A stretch of DNA of 64,000 bases from Pseudomonas fluorescens (GCF_001623525.1 NZ_CP015225.1:1426001-1490000); one strand, 5' to 3'. Shown: positions 46,524 to 54,788, numbered from the stretch's first letter. A program made the numbers and translations. The notes: generated from the letters alone by a model not told the origin.

Positions 46524-47399
46524 ATGACTTCAACCGTGCTCATCACCGGCGCCTCTACCGGATTCGGTCGTTCCACCGCACAGCACTTTGCGGCTCAAGG
46601 CTGGAATGTCATTGCCAGCATGCGCAACGTAGCTGCCGGCGCTGAACTTGCGGGGCCCGCGAATGTGCTGGTCACGCGACTTGATGTGCAGGACCCCGCC
46701 AGTATCGAGGCCGCGATCAATACCGGTATCGATCGCTTTGGCCAGATCGACGTCTTGGTCAATAACGCCGGATTCGGTCTGTTCGGCGTATTCGAAGGCA
46801 CCTCGAATGAAAAAATTCGAGAACAATTTGACGTTAATCTGTTCGGCGCCATGGATGTCATCCGGCACGTACTGCCATCTATGCGCGAGCGTCAGTCCGG
46901 TGTGATCATCAACGTCACGTCCGGCGCCGGGGTGTTCGGACTGCCCATGCTTTCGATCTATACCGCCAGCAAATTTGCCCTGGAAGGTTTTTCAGAGTCG
47001 TTGTCGTATGAGCTGGCATCCCAAGGCATCGTGGTGAAAATCGTTGAGCCGGGTGGGGTGATCAGCACTGGGTTCGGTGTTCGTTCGGCGAGCGAGCTGG
47101 CGCAAGTATCACCTCCCACGGATTACGACGTTTTTATCAGCCACACGGCCAAACTATTCGAGAGCTTGCGTGAACAAAGGCTGTCAACCTCCGATGACGT
47201 AGCACGGGTGATTTTCGATGCGGCGAGCGATGGCACCGACCGTCTGCGCTATTTAGCGACGCAGGACATCGAATCAATGGTGCAGGCGCGCCGTGGCACC
47301 ACAGAAGAGTCGTACATGGCCCTTATGCGCGAGCGATTTGGGATAAGGGGTTCGGCTGACAAGGCGGTTTCCCCCACCGTTCGCCACAAGTCTAAATAA
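46524..47399 (+). CDS. Short-chain dehydrogenase/reductase
   Basis: The 291-residue enzyme has the classical SDR signs: cofactor motif TGASTGFGRS (with Gly pattern TGxxxGxG), NNAG near residue 84, catalytic Ser in INVTSGAG, and YTASK with Tyr and Lys. ATG 46524 begins the fold directly. Its stop codon overlaps the first bases of repeat copy B, so the gene ends exactly at a recombination junction. The substrate is unknown. It is divergent from the LysR gene. Confidence 0.91.
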   Translation: MTSTVLITGASTGFGRSTAQHFAAQGWNVIASMRNVAAGAELAGPANVLVTRLDVQDPASIEAAINTGIDRFGQIDVLVNNAGFGLFGVFEGTSNEKIREQFDVNLFGAMDVIRHVLPSMRERQSGVIINVTSGAGVFGLPMLSIYTASKFALEGFSESLSYELASQGIVVKIVEPGGVISTGFGVRSASELAQVSPPTDYDVFISHTAKLFESLREQRLSTSDDVARVIFDAASDGTDRLRYLATQDIESMVQARRGTTEESYMALMRERFGIRGSADKAVSPTVRHKSK

Positions 47400-47507
47400 C
47401 AACGATTCACAACTCTTAACGAGCGCGCGTCGGTCAATACCGTGACTATCCAATGACTTGATTGATGTTCACGATGAGCACAGTAACCAATAACCCGGCC
47501 TACAACT
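47395..47507. repeat. Copy B of the ccoN promoter/start repeat
   Basis: This copy matches 42452-42570: an identical 34-base block, then a diverged part with the same ACTTGAT half-site, an ATGAGCAC start and codons for PAYN. It ends where the reading turns into unrelated bases. With copy A it brackets ccoN, the flavoprotein, the LysR gene and the SDR gene. Confidence 0.82.
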
Positions 47508-47530
47508 TAAGCGCAGATTGCCTTGTATGA
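47474..47530 (+). pseudogene. Remnant of a second ccoN (first 11 codons kept)
   Basis: The frame from ATG 47474 reads MSTVTNNPAYNLSADCLV, then stop. The first 11 residues parallel the CcoN start [11 protein letters not shown]. The rest of ccoN is missing, as after an internal deletion. The short frame still ends 11 bases before the ccoQ-like ATG and might act as a leader peptide. Confidence 0.7.
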
Positions 47531-47541
47531 GGGGGCTTGAG

Positions 47542-47751
47542 ATGTTCGAGATTTTGCTCGTCGTAAGCGTATGGATGACGGTTCAGTGCTGCCTGAAACG
47601 GCAGACTAAGCAGAGCGTTCAGGAGGCCAGTCTGATTCCCTTCGCCGATGATCCGGAAGTGGCACGGCGAGTGGAGCTGGCCACCGGCAAGGTCGTGAAT
47701 GCGGTGGCACCAGAAGAGGCAAAACCGGGTTGGATCAACCTCGATATGTAG
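47542..47751 (+). CDS. CcoQ/FixQ-like small membrane protein
   Basis: The 69-residue protein has one helix (MFEILLVVSVWMTVQCCL), a basic turn, and the segment SLIPFADDPEVARRVELATGK. This closely follows the FADDPE-x-A/V-x-x-V-E pattern of CcoQ cytoplasmic tails. CcoQ stabilises the cbb3 complex. GAGGGGG lies six bases before ATG 47542. It directly follows the ccoN remnant, so the ancestral order was probably promoter-ccoN-ccoQ. The C-terminus is longer than in typical CcoQ. Confidence 0.72.
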   Translation: MFEILLVVSVWMTVQCCLKRQTKQSVQEASLIPFADDPEVARRVELATGKVVNAVAPEEAKPGWINLDM

Positions 47752-47869
47752 CCCAACACTGCCGCCTCAGGGGAGCTCGGCAGTGTTTGAGGGTCCATGT
47801 ATCAAGCACCGGATCGGCCAGGCCGGGTAACTTTTTTTAATTCACAGCAGCTGAAAATTGGAGAAGACC

Positions 47870-48685
47870 ATGTCCGACAAGTTACGCCCCGTAAGTCGAC
47901 GCGCCTTCGTGGCCGGAGCCATGGCTGCTACCGCAGCCACTGCGCTGCCTGTCGTCGCCGCCGACAAGCCTGTCGCCTCAGCTCGGGAAAAGTATGCAGA
48001 CCCCAAAGACCCGGCGCTGCCCAAGTCGTCGATGAAGCTCGATACTACCCGCGCGGCGCTGGTGGTCATCGATCCGCAAATCGACTTCATGAGCGACAAG
48101 GGCAAGGCCTGGGGCGTCGTCGGTGAAAGCGTCACCGAACAAAACCTTGTGCCGAACCTGCTGCGGTTGTTCAAGGCGGCGAAGACGGCGGATATCACCG
48201 TGGCCATCTCTCCGCATTATTACTACCCACATGATCACAAGTGGAAGGTCCAGGGCCCTGCCGAGCAATTCCAGCACGACATCAAGATCTTCAATCGCCC
48301 CAGTGCCTTGAGCCTGGAAGGATTCGTCGGTTCAGGCAGTGACTTCATGCCCGAATTCAAACCTTACATCGAAGACAACAAGACCATTGTTTGCTCACCA
48401 CACAAACTGTATGGACCGCAGGTCAACGACCTGACCTTGCAGTTGCGTAAACAGCTCGTTTCCCAAGTGATCCTGGTCGGCATGCTGGCCAACCTGTGTG
48501 TCGAATCACATCTGCGCGATCTGCTGGAGCAAGGCTTCGAAGTCGCCATAGTCAGAGATGCCGTGGCGGGGCCGAAACTCCCGGAAGGCGATGGTTACGC
48601 GTCGGCGCTGGTCAACTACCGTTTCATGGCAAATGCGTTGTGGACGACCGAAGAGACCGTGGCCATGCTGGGCGGAAAAGCCTGA
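47870..48685 (+). CDS. Tat-exported isochorismatase-family cysteine hydrolase
   Basis: The 271-residue precursor has a twin-arginine leader (VSRRAFVAGAMAATAATAL ending VVAA). The cysteine hydrolase fold contains the catalytic Asp in VVIDPQIDFM, Lys near PHKLYGPQV and the nucleophile Cys in GMLANLCVESHLRDLLEQG. The family includes nicotinamidase-like amidohydrolases; the substrate is unknown. GGAGA lies six bases before ATG 47870. It is the second Tat-type hydrolase of the island. Confidence 0.88.
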   Translation: MSDKLRPVSRRAFVAGAMAATAATALPVVAADKPVASAREKYADPKDPALPKSSMKLDTTRAALVVIDPQIDFMSDKGKAWGVVGESVTEQNLVPNLLRLFKAAKTADITVAISPHYYYPHDHKWKVQGPAEQFQHDIKIFNRPSALSLEGFVGSGSDFMPEFKPYIEDNKTIVCSPHKLYGPQVNDLTLQLRKQLVSQVILVGMLANLCVESHLRDLLEQGFEVAIVRDAVAGPKLPEGDGYASALVNYRFMANALWTTEETVAMLGGKA

Positions 48686-48813
48686 GCAAGACAGGATCAT
48701 GACTCGATGCATGCACCGAAGGCTTGAAATTTCTGGCTGTACGGAGCACTCGAAGGAGCACTGTGAGATCCTGGAAGCATTTCCGCGGCGGTTGTAACTC
48801 TTCATTCGCAAAC

Positions 48814-48858
48814 AAGCAAAACAAGCAAAACAAGCAAAACAAGCAAAACAAGCAAAAC
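48814..48858. repeat. Five perfect tandem AAGCAAAAC units
   Basis: Five exact copies of a nine-base unit lie between the NUDIX-tail fragment and the terminator. The left boundary has only one degenerate counterpart (CAAATCGGCAAACT), so the tract expanded on this side. It is a likely length-variable locus. Confidence 0.95.
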
Positions 48859-48860
48859 AA

Positions 48861-48900
48861 AAAGGGTTGCATGAGAAACTTCATACAACCCTTTGTTTTA
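48861..48900. terminator. Bidirectional terminator hairpin at the right boundary
   Basis: AAAGGGTTGCATG pairs with CATACAACCCTTT with one mismatch; an A-run lies before it and GTTTTA after. It is a copy of the hairpin at 34125-34163. Confidence 0.85.
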
Positions 48901-48925
48901 TATGGTGCCGAAGCCGGGGTCGAAC

Positions 48926-49735
48926 ATACCACCTAAAGAACGCTAAATTACTGGACGTATGCATTATTAAGATCGACATGTATACCTAAACGTATACCTA
49001 AAACAGGAAGTACCCTTATCTTCTCCGCCTCCAGTCGGTCGCCTATGCCGACGCCCTCCCCCGTTTTGCCGTCGCCGGGTAGCGCTTGTGATCATCATTG
49101 TCTCCCCGTTTAGGGATGGTGGTTAGGAATGCACGTTTTGAAGAGATGGAAAAATAGTTTGGCCGCAGGAGCCGATTCTGCGAATCGCTAATCCTTTTGA
49201 CGCAGCACCTCCCAACATTCCCCCAAATTCGCCCAAGACGGCGATTTCGTAAAAAACTACGAATTAATGATTGAAACAGGCGGGGATCGGTCCTTCGGGC
49301 GAAGACTCCAGACTTTTGACCTCCCCCTACCCAATGTCAATATCGAGCAGCACCAACTGCCCTAATTGCGTTGCCCGATGGCGAATTACGGATAAACAAC
49401 CAATCAAGCACGCGCCGTCGTATGCGACCCTGCGCCGGGTCTCGAATTACCCGCTAGGAGCGATTACGATTCGTGATCGGAGTCCGCTTTGATTATTGAC
49501 CGAGAACGGCCAGAAACGGACGTCGGCAGAAGCCCCCCCCAACCCACGGGGGCGTGATACAGACCGCACCTGTTTACTAGCATTAGTATCAGCTGCTTGA
49601 AGCGACCTGCTCTAGTGCTCATGAAGAAGATTTGCCTTGTGTTCACGGCAAATTCAATGTGTAGTTTTACACCAAGAAAATCGACATGGTATACAAAGCA
49701 TAACTCATGAACTCGCTACCACAAGGAAGTGAACA
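48926..49735. other. 810-base gap at the start of the mobile element
   Basis: I find no convincing gene. Present are two direct copies of GTATACCTAAA (48980-48990, 48992-49002) like integrase arm-type sites, a dyad TTCGTA-N6-TACGAA at 49246-49263, and a run of eight C near 49533. Short frames here lack ribosome sites. Confidence 0.6.
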
Positions 49736-50440
49736 ATGTTGAATGCCGTCATTTCTGGCAAGAAACGAGGCACTGGGCTTGAAGGTGCCCGGTTGATACT
49801 CGGCCAAGCAGAGGGCTCGGAAGATGTGATCACGGCGAGTGTCTTCGAACGTCTTTCTTACTTGCCAGACGATTTATTCAGTTCCACGTTAACCACGTTG
49901 TTGGGCGTAGCCTTTGGTGCAATTGAAGAGATCGACTTTTGGCCATCGTGGTACCTGCCTGACGGTCGTCGCGTCGAACCCGATGTAGTGATAAGCGATG
50001 GGCAACAGTCGCTATTGGTGGAGGCCAAGCGTCATGACTATTCTCGGCAACAATATGCAGGGCAGCTGGCGGCAGAGCTGCAAGCCGGTTGGGCTGAGGG
50101 CAAGCTTGCCGAAAACTGTATATTGCTGACTCTCGGCGGCTTGACCGATATAAGCCACAGCACACATAAGGAGCTGTATCAAAACATCATCACAGCCCTA
50201 CCTGTTGGCAATGACGCCCGATTCAAACTGGTCTGCTGTAGCTGGCAGCGGCTGTTCTGCATATTGGAAGACGAGCTGAAGAAAGACTCTGAGCCAGGAC
50301 TGCAACGGATGCTTTCCGACGTCTCCGACTGCTATTCCTGGCATGGTTTGCACACTCATCGCATGTTATGGCTAAGCGCACTAAAGCCAATCCATTTAAC
50401 TACAAACCCAAGTATCTTCGACAAGTGGAATCTAAAATGA
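49736..50440 (+). CDS. PD-(D/E)XK nuclease-like protein, first of a coupled pair
   Basis: The 234-residue protein carries RVEPDVVISDGQQ followed by SLLVEAKRHDYS, that is, the Asp ... Glu-x-Lys core of restriction-type nucleases, with a Gln/Tyr-rich helix (QQYAGQLAAELQAG) behind it. The N-terminal part (ITASVFERLSYLPD) is helical. No named family is recognised. Its stop overlaps the next ATG as ATGA, so both proteins are probably made in fixed ratio. Position in a mobile element suggests a defence function. That is inference. Confidence 0.75.
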   Translation: MLNAVISGKKRGTGLEGARLILGQAEGSEDVITASVFERLSYLPDDLFSSTLTTLLGVAFGAIEEIDFWPSWYLPDGRRVEPDVVISDGQQSLLVEAKRHDYSRQQYAGQLAAELQAGWAEGKLAENCILLTLGGLTDISHSTHKELYQNIITALPVGNDARFKLVCCSWQRLFCILEDELKKDSEPGLQRMLSDVSDCYSWHGLHTHRMLWLSALKPIHLTTNPSIFDKWNLK

Positions 50441-51057
50441 ATCAAGATCTTAACGCGGCCTTGCTCGATGTCCGCCGCGCTTATCGTTTACTGGCCAACT
50501 ACCAGAAACGTCAATTTGATCTGCTTTCTTACGTCCGCAACAAACTGGAGGCCGTATCTTACTATCAAGATTATGCATTTTCTCGCCAAGGCGACCTGCG
50601 CGGATTGGAAAACCAAGCCAGTGCCGGGTTGCGTTTCCTGCCCTTCCTGGACATATCTGCGATCTGGCTGCGTCACCAAAACCAGGATGAGTTTTGGGAC
50701 AATCACCTACCCGGCGATTTGATGTTTGGTGCGTGGGTTCGCAGTGATACCGGATTCGATAAATATCAAGGTATCTACACTAAAGAAACAGCCGAGGTAT
50801 CTAAAAGCATCCTCGTTCTATCTGTTGTAATTTGTGACAAACCAAACGACAACCCAGGAAACTGGTATAACAAAGTCTGGAATCCACTGCCTTATCCTGA
50901 GGATGGCGAAGTGGGTACCACCGAATCCGTTCCAGGGTATCGCGTGTATTCCAATAGTATCGACTTGGCTGAGTTGGCCGACCAGCTTTCGGTGGATGCA
51001 GCCATCGAAAAATGGCGCAAAGATGCTGCAACTGCTCTAAGCGTCTCACTGATATGA
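50437..51057 (+). CDS. Unknown protein coupled to the nuclease-like gene
   Basis: The 206-residue soluble protein starts MNQDLNAALLDVRRAYRLL, a helical segment, and continues with mixed strands (GAWVRSDTGFDKYQGIY, SILVLSVVICDKPNDNPGN). No family, membrane segment or catalytic motif is recognised. The ATG at 50437 overlaps the upstream stop. A start at 50368 (MAKRTKANPFNYKPKYL) would overlap by 72 bases and is less likely. The pairing with a nuclease-like protein suggests a specificity or sensor role, unproven. Confidence 0.7.
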   Translation: MNQDLNAALLDVRRAYRLLANYQKRQFDLLSYVRNKLEAVSYYQDYAFSRQGDLRGLENQASAGLRFLPFLDISAIWLRHQNQDEFWDNHLPGDLMFGAWVRSDTGFDKYQGIYTKETAEVSKSILVLSVVICDKPNDNPGNWYNKVWNPLPYPEDGEVGTTESVPGYRVYSNSIDLAELADQLSVDAAIEKWRKDAATALSVSLI

Positions 51058-51239
51058 CGGTTTCAAAATATTGAATATCCTTGGCGGAACAGCTGACGCT
51101 GTTACAGTTGCGACTCCTTTTGCCCCACTATTATTTTCAGAAACGGTTAAAAAATGTTCGGTGCCTGCTGAGTTATTTGTTTTTTCAATGCAGCTCCCTG
51201 GAATCAATCAAGGCCTTTAGCATCAAGGCCTTCAAGGCA

Positions 51240-52148
51240 TCACGACTCGCCACGATAAATGTCGAACAGCTCGCAAAAAAAACGGTTGTAGGCCGCAGAT
51301 CGCGGGTCCCGCCGCACCACCGCTCGAAGATAGAGCGAATGCACAGATGGCCTCCGTCGCGAACCTTGCCGGATGGATTCACCCCAGACTTCGCCCGTGA
51401 CCGTTACCCGAGGCGCCTGTCGTGCCACAGGAATGTGCGAATAACACCAAAGCTGCGCCCAAACGTTGGGCCAAAGATTGGATGGTAGGGACTGCCGGGA
51501 TAGCTTGATTTCCACCACTAGCACATGCCCGGTTTTTGCATTGCGAAAGACCAAGTCCGGCGATGCTCGCAGCGGTTGGCCGCGCACGAGCAGTTCATCC
51601 AACTCGACGAACGGGACGGTATCGCTATTTAGGTGCAGGCCCTGATGCATCAGGCGCCAACCGTCGCCTCGCCTCGCCAGCATGTTGGCATTGGCGATAG
51701 TCCACACCTCTCTCGCGCCTATGTACTCACGGTTGCCAAGCTCGAAGATCAACTTTTCCGCCTCCAGGCCGCGCTTCAACGCATCTTCATCATTGCCTGG
51801 TCGGCCATAGAGGCTATACACCCAACTCCCGAAGGCCGATGCCGTAGCTTCTGGACATTCGGGTCGCATGGCACGCGCTTTGGCCAAAAAAGCTGAAGGT
51901 TGTAACTCGAATGGGCCTAGGGATGGAGGGCGATGTTGCTCCCAATACATCCCGCCTCCGAACATATTCTCTCGATATACCTGTCTTGAGACTTCGTAGC
52001 CGTCATATACCTCAACATCATCAAATAATGCGCACATGCGTTCGTTTACCAGCCGTTCACGCGCTCGGGGACGCGCCTCATCGCCGGCGTAGTAAATGAG
52101 ATCTATTGTCTTAGCACCTTCAAACGAAGGTTCATGGTCAGAGTCCAT
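51240..52148 (-). CDS. PD-(D/E)XK nuclease-like protein
   Basis: The 302-residue protein has a nuclease-like core near residues 210-235: ASPDLVFRNAKTGHVLVVEI then KLSRQ. This again gives Asp ... Glu-x-Lys, followed by a WAQLWCYSHIP helix typical of restriction-like folds. The N-terminal half (IDLIYYAGDEARPRARERLVN) is not recognised. It converges with the coupled pair. The start is uncertain: ATG 52148 is used, and a TTG at 52178 extends the frame. Confidence 0.72.
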   Translation of the reverse strand: MDSDHEPSFEGAKTIDLIYYAGDEARPRARERLVNERMCALFDDVEVYDGYEVSRQVYRENMFGGGMYWEQHRPPSLGPFELQPSAFLAKARAMRPECPEATASAFGSWVYSLYGRPGNDEDALKRGLEAEKLIFELGNREYIGAREVWTIANANMLARRGDGWRLMHQGLHLNSDTVPFVELDELLVRGQPLRASPDLVFRNAKTGHVLVVEIKLSRQSLPSNLWPNVWAQLWCYSHIPVARQAPRVTVTGEVWGESIRQGSRRRPSVHSLYLRAVVRRDPRSAAYNRFFCELFDIYRGES

Positions 52149-52332
52149 TGCGGTGTCCACTCGAAACAAAAGGCCCAATTCGGAGATGAAACCTCACTCA
52201 ACCAAACGGTGATTAAGCAGGCTACACCGTAATCATCCACTTTCCTCCTAACCGTTGGGACTGGAAGCTGTGTTGGCTGGACGCTTACTCTCAATCATCA
52301 CTGCTACGCTGATTTCTTACGGAGAATTCACG

Positions 52333-52543
52333 ATACCAAACTCTGACCTGCTCCCTTCCCTGCTATTCAAGATCATCGAAAACCAACTCGCCCTTAAGGC
52401 CGCCATCCTGGAGCTTTCAAATTGGGTCAAGCAGCGCAGATCGGCCGACGACGCACGACAACGTGCGCGGCGCCTTGGAAGCCATCGATAAGTATGAGGA
52501 GTTCATCAAGATGACGCTCGCGGTGATGATGACGCCGGAGTGA
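52333..52543 (+). pseudogene. Decayed small helical protein gene
   Basis: The translation IPNSDLLPSLLFKIIENQLA continues KAAILELSNWVKQRRSADD. It then needs a frameshift near 52445-52460 to continue HDNVRGALEAIDKYEEFIK and end at TGA 52541. The expected start codon, eight bases after GGAGA, is ATA rather than ATG. The plan resembles the intact protein at 32144-32374. Two independent lesions make it a pseudogene. Confidence 0.6.
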
Positions 52544-52566
52544 AAGCAAACCGACAGCTTTCGGCC

Positions 52567-52722
52567 CAGAGTGTGTAAAAACACTTCGCCAAAAATTGAA
52601 GTGTGAACATCTACGTTACATCTGAAATTTATCGGGACGTCAGCAAATGTGGATTTCGCGTAAAAACGCGATTTCCAGTCCGATTTTGAGTACCTATCGC
52701 GCTCAAAAACGTTTTTACACAG
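52567..52722. mobile_element. MITE-like element, 156 bases
   Basis: The ends are inverted: GTGTGTAAAAAC at 52571-52582 and GTTTTTACACAG at 52711-52722 (11 of 12 pair). The element is flanked by an exact eight-base direct repeat TTTCGGCC (52559-52566, 52723-52730), as after an insertion with eight-base target duplication. There is no coding capacity; internal short palindromes (CGCGTAAAAACGCG) are present. It occupies the gap between the decayed gene and the GIY-YIG gene. The remainder, 52731-52967, shows no gene. Confidence 0.72.
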
Positions 52723-52967
52723 TTTCGGCCAAAAGCAGTCAATCGTATTAAATCGATGGGGCTGGGATTGTGAGCGGCTCTCTCCGAGGTTAGTCTTGTG
52801 CTAACCCGAACACCACCAGCTAAGGGAACCGCAGGAATGGTGTATTCAATCCATGCTTCTACCTCGTCCTGTCTATCCCAGAGCGGTCTGCTGGTCTCAT
52901 CTCGTCATGTTATCTACCACATGGTTCGTTTATACGCACAATATTACCCAATAAGGTTTTGCCATAC

Positions 52968-53441
52968 ATGAAGTATGAGGAATTAGAAACTCTTGAAGCC
53001 TACTTAGGCCTTGTTGAAGCAGAGCTTCTGAAAGAAGAAAGGCAGCAACCTGTTGCGTACCCCAAAGAAGACACTTCACCATGGAATAGTTCGGAGCTTG
53101 AATCAAAGAATAGCGAACTGCTTGATCTAGTGTCCGGCTCGGCAAATATCTACGCAATATTCACAGCTCCCAAAGGTTCAAATGAATACTCTTTACGCTA
53201 TATAGGAAAGAGCACTAGAAAATTAGCCCGACAGCGGGTCAGAAATCATCTTTTCAAAAAGCATGAAGCAACCGGATCAAAGCTCTCCAGCGTAATACAG
53301 CACGTGGAGTCTGGCGGCAGCATAAAAATATCGTGGCTCACAATAAAACCCGAATCCTTGCGAAATTACTTAGAAGAAGAATTAATCCAAAAAAATAAAT
53401 CCGCCAACTGGAACCGTGAAAATGCAAAAAAAACGGTTTAA
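52968..53441 (+). CDS. GIY-YIG-like nuclease domain protein
   Basis: The 157-residue protein begins with an acidic helical lead (KYEELETLEAYLGLVEAELL). A GIY-YIG-type core follows: SANIYAIFTAP (GIY strand) and LRYIGKSTRKLARQRVRNHL (YIG strand plus catalytic Arg helix), with a late Glu in RNYLEEELIQKNK and Asn in SANWNRE. Such domains cut DNA once with a divalent metal. The base composition is clearly more AT-rich than the core genes. Neighbours suggest a defence or mobile role. Confidence 0.78.
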   Translation: MKYEELETLEAYLGLVEAELLKEERQQPVAYPKEDTSPWNSSELESKNSELLDLVSGSANIYAIFTAPKGSNEYSLRYIGKSTRKLARQRVRNHLFKKHEATGSKLSSVIQHVESGGSIKISWLTIKPESLRNYLEEELIQKNKSANWNRENAKKTV

Positions 53442-53482
53442 GGTCGTTCGTTTCGCACACTCTAGACATTAGGCGATCAGCA

Positions 53483-54001
53483 ATGGACGAGGACGACCAC
53501 GTACGTGACGTGTGGGCCTTCTATGGACTAGCCATGTACTGGGCACAGTGCGTGGAGTAGTCCATGTTCACTCATCTTACGTTTTTGGACTTCTTCCCCA
53601 AGAACGTGAAGAACTTTAAGGACTCAGAGAAGTGGGCTTCAGACTTTGATGCCTATGAAGAGAAAGAACTTGGTAAAACAATGGGGCGGTTGCTTCAAAG
53701 GATGAAGGATGAAGGGCAACCTACAATCGGAGTCTCCACACTACTGTCCACGACTTTAGAGAAGCGCAACTGGCTAGCGCACAGCTACTTTTCCCATCAC
53801 GCCGTCTAGCTCACGCACGAAGCAGGTCGAGCGGGAATGATCGAAGAGCTACAAGGCATAACCGATCTATTCCGTGAGGTCACCGCCAAACTCGATACCA
53901 TAACAATGCCAATTGCTCGTCGTTATGGCTACACCGAAAAAATGGAAGCGAAAGCCAGAGAGGAATTGTTCGTTGAACTGAGCACGCAACACAAGCCATG
54001 A
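53483..54001 (+). pseudogene. 172-codon hypothetical gene interrupted by two in-frame TAG codons
   Basis: One frame runs from ATG 53483 to TGA 53999-54001 and is protein-like throughout: MDEDDHVRDVWAFYGLAMYW at the start, KELGKTMGRLLQRMKDEG and RNWLAHSYFSHHAV in the middle, MIEELQGITDLFREV later. Codon 26 (53558-53560) and codon 109 (53807-53809) are TAG. Both are one transition from CAG. A product could restart at ATG 53564 and give the 81-residue middle piece. The family is not named; the HEPN-like RNWLAHSYF (R-x4-H-like) pattern is suggestive only. Confidence 0.7.
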
Positions 54002-54110
54002 ACGCGCCTAGAAAATCGCCTAACTGGTCGGTCAAGCGGACGCTTGCCCTGGACGTTAGGTACTCAAAGATAGCGACAAGGAAACGCTCCGTGCACAAGC
54101 GAGGGAAAAA

Positions 54111-54788
54111 ATGAAGCTGTACTACTTAACTTCAGAGAAGTGGGCGAAAGTCATTCTGCATGAGCGGCGCCTCAAGCTATCGACCATAGCAGAGCTAAAT
54201 GATCCTTTTGAGTTACTCGGTGCATCAATAGGAGAACCTGCTGCACGCAAAGTTCTTAGGTACGTCCAAGGGCGTGTCGCCGATACGTTCGGCTTGGTGT
54301 GCATGAGCACGACTTGGCAGAGTCCGGTGATGTGGGCGCACTACGGCGACAAACACAAGGGCGTATGCCTAGGCTTTGAGGTGATCGAACACGGGCTCCG
54401 CGAAGTCACCTATGAACCCAAAAGACTTAACAAACTTCTTGGGGAAAATCCCCGCTTGGGCAATGTGACTGCCGAAGTACTGAACACGCTACTCACAACC
54501 AAATCGGCGGAGTGGTCCTATGAGAAAGAACATCGCTTGATCGTTCGCTTCGACAATGCAGTGTCAGGCCCCAATGGAATGCACTTCCTGCCGTTCAACA
54601 ATGAACTCCTTACGTTAAAAGAAGTAATTCTAGGCAGTCGTTGCGATTGGACTCTGCAAGCAGTTAAGCGTGCGGTTGGCAAAGTACCGCATCAGGTCTC
54701 GCTCAAACGAGTGCGCCCGTCGTTCCAAGATTTCAAAATGGTTCAACAACGCAAGGAGCCTATTGTCTATGTCAAACCGAAAACCTAG
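54111..54788 (+). CDS. DUF2971 domain protein
   Basis: The 225-residue protein has the DUF2971 layout: an N-terminal YYLTSEKWAKVIL strand, LNDPFELLGAS, the core MSTTWQSPVMWAHYGDKHKG then VCLGFE, and YEKEHRLIVRF. DUF2971 proteins are widespread near phage-defence genes and of unproven activity. AGGGA lies five to six bases before the ATG. It follows the amber-interrupted ORF in the same direction. Confidence 0.85.
   Translation: MKLYYLTSEKWAKVILHERRLKLSTIAELNDPFELLGASIGEPAARKVLRYVQGRVADTFGLVCMSTTWQSPVMWAHYGDKHKGVCLGFEVIEHGLREVTYEPKRLNKLLGENPRLGNVTAEVLNTLLTTKSAEWSYEKEHRLIVRFDNAVSGPNGMHFLPFNNELLTLKEVILGSRCDWTLQAVKRAVGKVPHQVSLKRVRPSFQDFKMVQQRKEPIVYVKPKT

Larger units (their letters stand above)
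48762..48925. repeat. Right island-boundary repeat (NUDIX tail, hairpin, tRNA 3' end)
   Basis: This is the counterpart of 34061-34190. It holds a broken NUDIX 3' end (EILEAFPRRL then stop at 48797), an expanded nine-base repeat, a terminator hairpin and a 23-base block. On the minus strand that block reads GTTCGACCCCGG then CTTCGGCA and CCA. The block equals the T-arm and acceptor end expected of a tRNA-Leu (acceptor 5' GCCGAAG). The rest of the tRNA is absent, as at an att site. Confidence 0.75.

Noticed and set aside
48814..48858. CRISPR array
   Set aside because: Units are nine bases with no spacers; no cas genes are in the window.
48624..48932. Frame with LFCLFCLFC repeats as a membrane peptide
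   Set aside because: It is the reverse reading of the nine-base tandem repeat and begins inside the tRNA-like tail.
49271..49492. 73-codon frame in the element's left gap
   Set aside because: Low-complexity composition, no ribosome site and no neighbours in phase.
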